Part shown: positions 8,265-17,434 of the stretch, one piece after another
Position numbering within the stretch: the first letter of the stretch is position 1
Layout of the letters: the number at the start of each line of letters is the position of its first letter
Assembly (NCBI GenBank): GCA_029239635.1
Contig: JARBUN010000014.1
Coordinates: 23,174-87,173 of the forward strand
DNA from: Microbacterium sp.
Lineage (GTDB): Bacteria > Actinomycetota > Actinomycetes > Actinomycetales > Microbacteriaceae
DNA length: 64,000 nt
Reading direction: 5' to 3'
Program-made: the position numbers and the translations under genes
The notes under the pieces: generated by a model
Seen by the model: the letters and a program-made list of their open reading frames with translations, nothing else
Told to the model about the DNA's origin: nothing
The model's database searches: none

Positions 8265-9601
8265 GCCCGGCGCCGTTCGCGCCCGTCCCCGCCCTCTCCT
8301 CCCTGCTCGCCTCGGCGGGCTTCGCCCGGGCCTTCACCCTCCTGGTCTTCGCGACGGTGTTCGGCGCGACCGCCATCCGGGGCGTCGCCGGCGACGTGAC
8401 CCTCGCCACCCTCGTCCTCGGGCTCTGCGCCCTCGGCGTGGGCGTCCTCGCCGCGCGGCGGCGCGAGATCGAGCTCGTGCGTCTCGCGCCCACCACCCTC
8501 GTGCTGTTCGTCGCCTGGGCGGGGGCGAGCATCCTCTGGAGCGCCGACCCCGCCGCGAGCCTCGGCGGCTGGACCGAGCTGCTGGCGGTGTCCTTCCTCG
8601 CCGTCGTGATCGGACACGTGCGTGACGCGCTGCAGACCGTGCGCGCACTGGGTGACGTGCTCCGGTGGCTGCTGGGCGCATCGCTCGCGCTCGAGATCCT
8701 CAGCGGCATCCTGCTCGACGTCCCGATCCCCTTCCTCGGCATCCAGGGCGACATCGCCGCGCTCGGTCCGGTCCAGGGCCTGTTCGGTACCCGCAACGTC
8801 CTCGGTTTCGTCACGGTCATCGCCCTGATCACGTTCCTCGTCGAGTACCGCACGCAGTCGGTGCGCGCGGGCGCGGCGATCGCCTCGGTCGTCCTCGCCG
8901 GCTCCCTCGCCGCCCTGAGCGGGTCGCCCACCGTGATCGCGGTCGCCCTCACCACCGGCGCCGCGGCCCTCGCGCTCACTCTCGTGCGCCGACTCCCCGC
9001 GCAGCGTCGCTCCGTCGCCCAGGTGATCCTCGGCGTCGGCGTGATCGCGGCGGTCGCAACGGCCTACGCCGCGCGAGAGGCCCTCGTCGCGATGGTCGAC
9101 GCGCGCGCCGACTTCTCTCTCCGCACCGACCTGTGGACGGAACTGCTGACGTACGTGGCCTACCGACCGGTCGAGGGGTTCGGCTGGTTCGGCACGTGGT
9201 CGCCGGAGTCTTTCCCCTTCGCCGCCCTCAATTTCACCCTCGGCGAGAAGCACGCCTCCGCGCTGGACGCCTACCTCGACGTCCTCCTGCAGGTCGGGTG
9301 GGCGGGGCTGGTCCTCTTCCTCACCGTCGGCGCCCTGGCCCTCGCGCGCGGGTGGCTCGTCGCGAGCGAGCGACGCTCGGTCGTGCACGCGTGGGCACCC
9401 CTGACCCTGGTCGCCCTCCTCACCTTCTCGCTGTTCGAGAGCTTCACCCTGTCCGGCGCCGGCCTGTTGCTGCTGGTCGTCTGCGCCGTGCGCGCCGGGC
9501 AGTCCCGGTCCTGGCGGGAGAGCCTTGGACTCCGGATGCCGCCGGCACCGCCGACCGACGCGGGTCCGGGCGTTCAGGGCCCGCCCACCGCTGCCGGGTA
9601 G
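8261..9601 (+). CDS. O-antigen ligase/polymerase-like membrane protein (second of two)
   Basis: 446 residues with the same fold as the gene before it: ILWSADPAASLGGW near residue 90, then a long loop with FSLRTDLWTELLTYVAYRPVEGFGWFGTW and a late LDVLLQVGWAGLVLF helix. Start GTG at 8261 overlaps the upstream TGA by 4 bases, so translation is coupled. Two such proteins side by side could act on different chains, or one as polymerase and the other as ligase; the sequence does not say which. The gap to glfT2 is 49 bases. Confidence 0.85.
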   Translation: MSPAPFAPVPALSSLLASAGFARAFTLLVFATVFGATAIRGVAGDVTLATLVLGLCALGVGVLAARRREIELVRLAPTTLVLFVAWAGASILWSADPAASLGGWTELLAVSFLAVVIGHVRDALQTVRALGDVLRWLLGASLALEILSGILLDVPIPFLGIQGDIAALGPVQGLFGTRNVLGFVTVIALITFLVEYRTQSVRAGAAIASVVLAGSLAALSGSPTVIAVALTTGAAALALTLVRRLPAQRRSVAQVILGVGVIAAVATAYAAREALVAMVDARADFSLRTDLWTELLTYVAYRPVEGFGWFGTWSPESFPFAALNFTLGEKHASALDAYLDVLLQVGWAGLVLFLTVGALALARGWLVASERRSVVHAWAPLTLVALLTFSLFESFTLSGAGLLLLVVCAVRAGQSRSWRESLGLRMPPAPPTDAGPGVQGPPTAAG

Positions 9602-9650
9602 ACTCCCCGCTGGCCGCCCGACGGCCTGCGCCTTCGACGAAAGACCCTTC

Positions 9651-11564
9651 GTGACGTACACCCTGCAGAACGCCGTGCTCCCGCTCGACCGCGACCCCGA
9701 CCTTCTCCCGCTCTACGTCGACCCCGAGACGTGGTCGACGATCGACGAAGAGCCGGTCCGCGTGACCAACGTCGCGCAGCTGAGCAACATCCTGGACCGC
9801 CACCGCGCGCGCATCGTCGCCGGACGTCGCGTCTCGTTCGGCACCTACTTCAACGCCTTCCCCGCCTCGTACTGGCAGCACTGGACCGCTGTCCGCCGGG
9901 TGCGCCTGACGGTTCGCACCTCGGGCGATGCGACGATCCTCGTCTACCGCTCGAACGGCGCGGGCACCAAGCAGCGCATCGAGACGCGCGAGGTGCGCGG
10001 AGAGTCCGCCGAGACCTCGGTCGACCTCGTCCTCGATCAGTACAGCGACGGCGGCTGGATCTGGTTCGACGTCGCCGCCGACCGCTCCGACGCGATGTTC
10101 GAAGGCGCCGCGTGGACGACCGAGGAAGAACCGGTCCGCCCGGGCAAGGCCAGCATCGGCATCACCACGTACAACAAGCCCGACTACTGCGTGAACACGC
10201 TCGAAGCGCTCGCTGATTCGCCCGACGTGCTCGACGTCGTGGACCGCGTCTTCCTCATCGACCAGGGGACCGATCTCGTCGCCGACCAGGCGACGTACCC
10301 CGAGGTGGCCGCGCGCCTGGGCGAGACGCTCGAGGTCATCCGTCAGCCGAACCTCGGCGGATCGGGCGGATTCGCCCGCGCCATGACCGAGACCCTCCAG
10401 CGCCCCGAGAGCGACTTCGTCCAGCTCCTCGACGACGACGTCCGCATCGAGCCCGAGTCCATCCGCCGCTCGGTCGTCTTCGGCCGCTACGCCTCGGTGC
10501 CCACGATCGTGGGCGCGCACATGTTCGACCTCCTCGACCGCCCGAAGCTCCACGCGTGGGCCGAGGTCGTCGACGACGCCCCCTTCATGTGGCGGGCGCT
10601 CTACCAGGAGCGCCTCCCCCACGACTTCAGCGTCGCCAACCTGCGTCAGACCCCGACCCTGCACATGCGGCTCGACGCCGACTACAACGGCTGGTGGATG
10701 TGCCTCATCCCCACCAGCATCCTGCGCGAGATCGGTCTGTCGCTCCCCGCGTTCATCAAGTGGGACGACGCGGAGTTCTGTCTTCGGGCTCGGGATGCCG
10801 GCTACCCGACGGTCTCCATGCCCGGTGTCGCACTGTGGCACGTCTCCTGGGTCGGCAAAGACGACTCGATCGACTGGCAGGCCTACTTCCACGCCCGCAA
10901 CCGGATCGTGTCGGCGCTCCTGCACGCGCGCTCACCTCACGGCGGCACGCTCATCCGGCACAGCCGGCGCCTCGACCTGAAGCACCTCATGATGATGCAG
11001 TACTACCCGGTCGAGCTCCGTCACCGCGCCCTGCGCGACGTGCTCTCCGGCCCTGCGCACATGCGGAAGAACCTGGCGACCGCGATGCCCGAGGCGCGCG
11101 CCATCGCCAAGAAGCACCCCGAGACGGTCGTGCACAAGGACTCGGGAGTCCCCCTGCGCTCCCGCCGAGGACGCCAGGTGTTCCGTCGCCTGAAGCGGCA
11201 CGAATTCGACAGCCCCACCGGCCTGCGTCTGCGCGTGTTCACCCTGCGCACCCTGGTGTCGCACTGGTTCCACACCCCGCGGCCCGAGAACGTCGCCCAG
11301 CCCGAGGTCGAGTTCGGCAAGGCCGACGCCCACTGGTGGCGCGTTCCGTCCTTCGACAGCGCCCTCGTCAGCGCCGCCGACGGATCGGGACAGAACATCT
11401 ACACGCGCGATCGCGCGCAGTACCGCCGCATGCTCCGCGAGAGTCTGCGCCTGCACCGCCGCCTGCAGCGCGAGTGGCCCCGCCTGTCCGACCAGTACCG
11501 CCGCGCTCTGCCCGACCTCGTCTCCGAGGCCCGGTGGCGCGCCACCTTCGAGGAGCAGTCGTGA
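9651..11564 (+). CDS. glfT2: Galactofuranosyltransferase GlfT2-like
   Basis: 637 residues, the same length as Mycobacterium tuberculosis GlfT2 (Rv3808c), which polymerises alternating beta-1,5/1,6 galactofuranose from UDP-Galf on a lipid carrier. The catalytic set is in place: NLGGSGGFARA at 234-244, the acidic DDD at 261-263 (metal and UDP binding), WDDAE at 371-375 (catalytic base) and His397 in LWHVSW, near the known GlfT2 positions 256/258, 372 and 396. An N-terminal beta-sandwich region precedes the GT-A domain. Start GTG at 9651; an upstream in-frame start at 9525 lies in the previous gene. glfT1 overlaps its stop by 4 bases. Confidence 0.9.
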   Translation: MTYTLQNAVLPLDRDPDLLPLYVDPETWSTIDEEPVRVTNVAQLSNILDRHRARIVAGRRVSFGTYFNAFPASYWQHWTAVRRVRLTVRTSGDATILVYRSNGAGTKQRIETREVRGESAETSVDLVLDQYSDGGWIWFDVAADRSDAMFEGAAWTTEEEPVRPGKASIGITTYNKPDYCVNTLEALADSPDVLDVVDRVFLIDQGTDLVADQATYPEVAARLGETLEVIRQPNLGGSGGFARAMTETLQRPESDFVQLLDDDVRIEPESIRRSVVFGRYASVPTIVGAHMFDLLDRPKLHAWAEVVDDAPFMWRALYQERLPHDFSVANLRQTPTLHMRLDADYNGWWMCLIPTSILREIGLSLPAFIKWDDAEFCLRARDAGYPTVSMPGVALWHVSWVGKDDSIDWQAYFHARNRIVSALLHARSPHGGTLIRHSRRLDLKHLMMMQYYPVELRHRALRDVLSGPAHMRKNLATAMPEARAIAKKHPETVVHKDSGVPLRSRRGRQVFRRLKRHEFDSPTGLRLRVFTLRTLVSHWFHTPRPENVAQPEVEFGKADAHWWRVPSFDSALVSAADGSGQNIYTRDRAQYRRMLRESLRLHRRLQREWPRLSDQYRRALPDLVSEARWRATFEEQS

Positions 11565-12526
11565 CCGCGTTCGATCCGGCCACCGCGACCATCGTCGTCG
11601 TCACCTACAACCGCACGCACCTGCTGACGCGCCTGCTCGAGAGCATCGAGCGGATGGACCCGGCCCCCGGGCACCTCGTCGTCATCGACAACGCCTCGAC
11701 CGACGACACCACCCAGGTGGTCGAGTCGTTCCGCGATCGTCTTCCCACGGAGCTGGTCTACCGCCGTCTCGAGACGAACACGGGTGGGTCGGGCGGATTC
11801 AGCGAGGGCATGCGCGTCGCCTACGAACTCGGATCCGAGTGGATCTGGCTCATGGACGACGACGTCGAGGTGGTCTCCGACGGCCTCGCACGCATGGGGC
11901 ATTGGACGCCGCGCTTCCGCAGCATCCAGGGCCGGCGCTACGACTACGACGGCAGCGAGTTCTACTGGCAGTACCGGGTCGCCGAGTCCCTGGCGATCCC
12001 GATTCCCTTCGCTCCCGCCGGCTTCGACGAGTCCGGCTTCAAGCCGATGAACTCGGGCTGTTTCGAGGGCATGTTCATCCACCGCGACATCGTGGCGAAG
12101 ATCGGTCTGCCCGACCCGCGCTTCTTCATCTACTGGGACGACCAGCTCTACGGCTGGCTCGCCTCCCGGCAGACGCCGTCGGTCATCGTGAACGAGTTCG
12201 TCCTGCGCCGCACGCGAGAGATCAAGCAGTGGGACATGGGCATCCGCCACATGAACGCCTCGAGCGACGCGTACCGGTACTACATCATGCGCAACCGCGC
12301 GTACCTGCAGAAGTACTATCGCGAGCTCGGCGTCTACCGCGCGCTGCCCTTCTCGGCCGGCACGGCGCTGACCTTCGTCAAGGAGCTCATCCGCCTGGTC
12401 GTCGTCGAGCGCAAGCTCCGCGGCACGAGCCACCTCTTCCGCGGGCTGCGCGACGGTCGACGCATCCTGCGCGACACGTCGTGGGAGCCCATGCCGCCGC
12501 TGGAGCGCGCTCAGCCCGTCAGCTGA
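11561..12526 (+). CDS. glfT1: Galactofuranosyltransferase GlfT1-like
   Basis: 321 residues of a family 2 glycosyltransferase. Motifs: VVVTYNRTHLL at the start, NTGGSGGFSEG (about 73-83), MDDDVE with DDD at 99-101, and YWDDQLYGW as the acceptor-side acidic motif. Size and the NTGGSGGF signature fit Rv3782 (GlfT1), which adds the first galactofuranose residues. In mycobacteria glfT1 lies between the two genes of the galactan ABC exporter; here the same exporter pair follows immediately on the other strand. The GTG start at 11561 overlaps the glfT2 stop. Confidence 0.8.
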   Translation: MTAFDPATATIVVVTYNRTHLLTRLLESIERMDPAPGHLVVIDNASTDDTTQVVESFRDRLPTELVYRRLETNTGGSGGFSEGMRVAYELGSEWIWLMDDDVEVVSDGLARMGHWTPRFRSIQGRRYDYDGSEFYWQYRVAESLAIPIPFAPAGFDESGFKPMNSGCFEGMFIHRDIVAKIGLPDPRFFIYWDDQLYGWLASRQTPSVIVNEFVLRRTREIKQWDMGIRHMNASSDAYRYYIMRNRAYLQKYYRELGVYRALPFSAGTALTFVKELIRLVVVERKLRGTSHLFRGLRDGRRILRDTSWEPMPPLERAQPVS

Positions 12527-12550
12527 CGCGGGGTGCTCGGCGGCGCGGGT

Positions 12551-13291
12551 TCACCGCGTGGCGTAGTCCTCGTTGTAACGCTGGAGCACCTCCGCGATCG
12601 GGGCGTCCATCTTCAGCCGCCCGCCATCGAGGTACAACCCGCGCGTGCAGAATCGGCGCAGGTCCTTCTCGTTGTGACTGACGAAGAAGAGCGTGCGCCC
12701 CTCGGCGAGCAGTTCGTCGATGCGGCGGTAGCACTTCTCCCGGAACGACCGGTCGCCGACGGCGAGCACTTCGTCGACGAGCAGGATCGGCTCATCGAGC
12801 TGCGACACCACCGAGAACGCCAAGCGCACCTTCATGCCGTTCGACAGGTGCTTGTACGGGGTGTCGACGAAGTCGCCGATCTCGGCGAAGGCGATCATGT
12901 CGTCGAACCGGCGCGCGACCTCGGCGCGCGGCATCCCGTGCAGTCCCGCCGTCAGGCGGACGTTCTCGCGCACCGTCAGGTCGCCCACGAATCCGCCGGT
13001 GATCTCGATGAGCGGGGCGACCCCGCCCTCGACGGCGACGCGGCCCTCATCGGGAAGCAGCACCCCCGCGACGAGCTTGAGCAGCGTCGACTTGCCCTGG
13101 CCGTTGCGACCGACGACGCCAATCGACTCCCCCGGCTGCACGCGGAACGACACGTCGCGCAGCGCCCAGAACTCGTCGGGGCGGGAGCGGCGGCTGCGGC
13201 CTCCGAAGAGGTCCTTCAGGCTGCGGGAGCCACGACGGTTGCGGCGGAACCGCACGCCGAGCCCGTGCACCTCGATCGCGGGGCCGGTCAT
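12551..13291 (-). CDS. wzt: ABC transporter ATPase for polysaccharide export, short Wzt type
   Basis: 246 residues: one nucleotide-binding domain and no C-terminal glycan-binding domain. Walker A is GRNGQGKST (61-69), signature LSNGM (149-153), Walker B ILLVDE (169-174) followed by VLAVGD, and the H-loop is in FVSHNEKDL. The ALRDVSFRVQPGE opening is typical of Wzt/TagH proteins. It pairs with the permease gene directly upstream (1-base TGATG overlap). Short Wzt proteins, including mycobacterial Rv3781, export undecaprenyl- or decaprenyl-linked galactan, so this pair probably carries the GlfT product across the membrane. The convergent gap to glfT1 is only 24 bases. Confidence 0.88.
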   Translation of the reverse strand: MTGPAIEVHGLGVRFRRNRRGSRSLKDLFGGRSRRSRPDEFWALRDVSFRVQPGESIGVVGRNGQGKSTLLKLVAGVLLPDEGRVAVEGGVAPLIEITGGFVGDLTVRENVRLTAGLHGMPRAEVARRFDDMIAFAEIGDFVDTPYKHLSNGMKVRLAFSVVSQLDEPILLVDEVLAVGDRSFREKCYRRIDELLAEGRTLFFVSHNEKDLRRFCTRGLYLDGGRLKMDAPIAEVLQRYNEDYATR

Positions 13292-14082
13292 CACAGCTCC
13301 TTCAGCACGGGACGCTCGAGTCGCGGGAACACCAGCAGACCGAGTCCGAGGATGCCGAGACTCACCGCCGCGCCCACGACCACCGTCAGGGTGTCCCACT
13401 GGTCGGGGAAGAACCCGACGCGGTAGAGGGTGAAGATCCCCGCGAGCGGATTGAACGCCGCGAGGTCGGTGAAGACGCCGGGGAGATTGCCGACGCCGTA
13501 GATGATCGGCGAGGCGTAGAACAGGGCCCGCAGCACCAGCCGCGTGGTGCGCTCGAGATCGCCGAACATCACGCACAGCGGCGCGACGATGAGACCGAGC
13601 CCCACGAGCAGGATCGTCTGCAGGAGCACGGCGAGGGGGAAGGCCAGCAGGGCCCAGGACACCTGCGCACCCCCGAAGACGGCGAACAGCACGAGCACGG
13701 GCATCGAGAAGAGGAACTCGATGCCTTTGCTCACCACGATGCGGTTCACCCAGATCCACCGCGGGATCGACGTCGAGCGGACGAGCCGGGCGTCCTTCTT
13801 GAACGCCTTGGTGAAGTCGGTGACCGACGAGTTGAACCACACCCACGGCAGGAGCGCCGTGATGAGGAAGACGATGTACGGGTCCTCCCCCACCGACCGG
13901 TGGAAGACCTGGGTGAAGACGAACCAGTAGATGCCGCTCATCACGAGCGGGTCGAGCACCGACCACAGGTACCCCAGAGCGCTCGTGGAGTAGCGCACGC
14001 GCAGGTCGCGCGACGACAGCAACCACAGCGAGTGGAGGGAGCGCCGCACCGAACCGGGGGCGCCGACGGTGGCGGGGGTCAC
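13291..14082 (-). CDS. wzm: ABC transporter permease for polysaccharide export, Wzm type
   Basis: 263 residues with six membrane segments and the ABC-2 family pattern: RDLRVRYSTSALGYLWSVLDPL at the cytoplasmic N-terminus, then FNSSVTDFTKAFKKDARLVRSTSIPRW, the coupling-helix region. It forms the channel for the adjacent ATPase; mycobacterial Rv3783 is the counterpart. Two adjacent GTG codons (14085 and 14082) could start it. I prefer 14082, because a TAGGAT hexamer ends exactly 6 bases before it, as at other leaderless starts in this window. Confidence 0.87.
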   Translation of the reverse strand: MTPATVGAPGSVRRSLHSLWLLSSRDLRVRYSTSALGYLWSVLDPLVMSGIYWFVFTQVFHRSVGEDPYIVFLITALLPWVWFNSSVTDFTKAFKKDARLVRSTSIPRWIWVNRIVVSKGIEFLFSMPVLVLFAVFGGAQVSWALLAFPLAVLLQTILLVGLGLIVAPLCVMFGDLERTTRLVLRALFYASPIIYGVGNLPGVFTDLAAFNPLAGIFTLYRVGFFPDQWDTLTVVVGAAVSLGILGLGLLVFPRLERPVLKEL

Positions 14083-14088
14083 CACAGA

Positions 14089-14094
14089 ATCCTA
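14089..14094 (-). promoter_or_regulatory. -10 hexamer of wzm-wzt
   Basis: TAGGAT on the minus strand, 6 bases before the GTG at 14082. It sits in the 22-base gap after the acyltransferase gene, so the exporter genes may be transcribed separately from glf. Confidence 0.45.
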
Positions 14095-14104
14095 TGCGCG
14101 GGCG

Positions 14105-16144
14105 TCATCCCAGGCTGGGCGACAGCTGCTCGGCCAGCAGGGGCGCGAGGGTCGCGGCGTAGGTGCGCGACAGGTGGTTGTCGTCTCGGTACAGCGCGAC
14201 GTTGCCGACGACGCCGACGCACACGTCGTCGGGGCAGATCCACGGCGTCAGGTCGACGAGCTGCACGCCCGCGCGGTCGAGGACCGCCGCGGGATTGTCG
14301 TCGGCCAGGGATCCCGCGCGGGGAACGGCGCACTCCAGAGGATCGGCCGCCTCGGCGACACAGCTGTACATGTCGAACCCGAACCGCGGGTTGTCCCGGA
14401 TGCCGAGGACTTCGATGCCGGCGTCGCCCATGCGATCGAGGAAGCGATCGATGCCGGGGCGGAGCGCCTCGTCGGCCTCGCCGTGGTCCGACCGCGTCAC
14501 GACGGTCACGACGGCATCCGGTCGCATCCGTTCGACGTGGTCGACCGCGGCCTCTCGCCACGCGTCGCACGTCGGGTCCATTCCCGGTTCGTCGAGCCCC
14601 ATCGAGCAGCCGCCCTTGACGAGCATGACCACTCCCCACCCGTTCTGCTCCGCGACAGGCACCAGGGCAGCCGTGATCTGCTGCGAATGGGAGTCACCGA
14701 CCACGACGACGGTTCGCTCCGCGCGCGCCGTGTGCGGGGTCTCCGCACAGGTTCCCTCCAGGATCTCCTCCGTCGGCCGACGCGCGCCGGCGCAGGGGCG
14801 GTCGAGCTGCATCCACTCGTCCTCGAGAGCAGCGGGCATCGGGAGCAGGACCGCGTCGGCGGGCGGCTCGGGCAACGTGGGATCGTGCAGCACCGCCGCA
14901 CCCGGGTTGGAGATGGCCGCTCGCGCCGCGACGGCCCGCGCCTCGAGTTCGCTCGAGACCTGCCAGGCGGTCACGGGCAGCACGACCACGGCCGTGGCGA
15001 CGACCAGGACCGCGATGGGGACGAGCCGGGAGGGGTCGCCCTTGCGCCAGGCGCGGACGGGGGTGTCGACCGCGGCGGTCAACGCCCGCGCGAGCGCGAG
15101 CGAGAGCACGATGACGAGCGTCCCGCCAACGATGCCCGCGCCGTCTCGCCCCGTCACGACGAGGAAGGTGATGAGGATCGGCCAGTGCACCAGATAGAGG
15201 GCGTACGCGTCGCGGCCGAGGAGCCGCAGCGGGCGTGATGCCAGGTACCGCGCCGGTCCTCCGCGGGCCGCGCCGCTCCCCGAGACGACGATCGCGGCCG
15301 CACACAGCACCGGCCACAGCGCGAGGAAACCGGGGAACCCGCCCTGCACGTCCACGACGAGGCCGAGGATGAGGAGCCCGAACAGCCCCGCCCACCCGAG
15401 CGATGCGCGGACGACGGGCCCCGGACGCACGTGCGGCAGAACGACGACGAGGAGCGATCCCGCGGCGAACTCCCACAGGCGCGCACCCGTGTCGAAGTAG
15501 GCGCTCTGCTGCTCCGCGGCCGTCCGGATGATCGAGTACGACAGCGAGAGGCCGAACACCACGGTGAAGACGATGCCGACGACGCGGTCCGGCGACAGGC
15601 GGAAGCGGCGGACGATCGCCTGGCACACGGCGAGAAGGACGACCCAGAGCACGAAGGCCTGCCCCTGTACCGACATCGACCAGAAGTGCTGGAGCGGGCT
15701 CGGGACCTCCGTCCGTGCGTAGTAGTCCACGGCATCCGCCGCCAACAGCACGTTCTGCACGTAGAGGAGAGACGCCCAGGTCTGCTCCCAGATCGCGCGC
15801 CACATGGCCTGCGGAAAGAACGTCCAGGCGAGGGCGAGGACGCCGACCAGCGTCACCGCGGCGGCGGGCAGGAGCCGGCGGAAGATGCCGATGAGGTGGG
15901 AGACCGGACGAACAGGGGTCGGTCCGTCCATCCGGCGCACGAATCCTCGGGTGAGGAAGAACGCCGACAGCATGAGGAAGACGTCGACCCCACCCGAGAC
16001 CCGTCCGACCCAGACGTGATAGGTGACGACCAGAAGGATCGCAACGGCGCGCAGTCCGTCGACGTCGGGGCGATACGCCCAGCGCCCCTCCTGTGCCCGG
16101 TCAGCGCTCGCCGACAGGACTGCAGACCCGGAGGTCAGACGCAC
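14105..16144 (-). CDS. Membrane acyltransferase (OafA type) with C-terminal SGNH domain
   Basis: 679 residues. Residues about 20-400 are an acyltransferase-3 domain: RPDVDGLRAVAILLVVTYHV with the catalytic-type histidine, then SGGVDVFLMLSAFFLTRGF and about ten membrane segments. After a linker, residues about 470-679 form an SGNH hydrolase-like domain with GDSHS at 483-487 and DDNH at 654-657. Such proteins add acetyl or other acyl groups to cell-surface glycans, the membrane part passing the group across and the outside domain transferring it. The gene follows glf after 7 bases, suggesting decoration of the galactan (inference). Start GTG at 16144. Confidence 0.87.
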   Translation of the reverse strand: MRLTSGSAVLSASADRAQEGRWAYRPDVDGLRAVAILLVVTYHVWVGRVSGGVDVFLMLSAFFLTRGFVRRMDGPTPVRPVSHLIGIFRRLLPAAAVTLVGVLALAWTFFPQAMWRAIWEQTWASLLYVQNVLLAADAVDYYARTEVPSPLQHFWSMSVQGQAFVLWVVLLAVCQAIVRRFRLSPDRVVGIVFTVVFGLSLSYSIIRTAAEQQSAYFDTGARLWEFAAGSLLVVVLPHVRPGPVVRASLGWAGLFGLLILGLVVDVQGGFPGFLALWPVLCAAAIVVSGSGAARGGPARYLASRPLRLLGRDAYALYLVHWPILITFLVVTGRDGAGIVGGTLVIVLSLALARALTAAVDTPVRAWRKGDPSRLVPIAVLVVATAVVVLPVTAWQVSSELEARAVAARAAISNPGAAVLHDPTLPEPPADAVLLPMPAALEDEWMQLDRPCAGARRPTEEILEGTCAETPHTARAERTVVVVGDSHSQQITAALVPVAEQNGWGVVMLVKGGCSMGLDEPGMDPTCDAWREAAVDHVERMRPDAVVTVVTRSDHGEADEALRPGIDRFLDRMGDAGIEVLGIRDNPRFGFDMYSCVAEAADPLECAVPRAGSLADDNPAAVLDRAGVQLVDLTPWICPDDVCVGVVGNVALYRDDNHLSRTYAATLAPLLAEQLSPSLG

Positions 16145-16151
16145 GGACTCA

Positions 16152-17333
<1,182 letters not shown>

Positions 17334-17392
17334 CCCGCGGGCCCCTTCGCCATTGCACGGGGCGGCTCAGCGGGCGCGCAGAGACCGTCGGA

Positions 17393-17398
17393 TACGAT
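17393..17398 (+). promoter_or_regulatory. -10 hexamer of the DUF6541 gene
   Basis: TACGAT. Transcription would begin near 17405, after the GTG codon at 17402, which supports starting the protein at the ATG at 17435 instead. Confidence 0.4.
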
Positions 17399-17434
17399 GA
17401 CGTGTCGAAAACGGAACTGACGGAGACGGATCGT

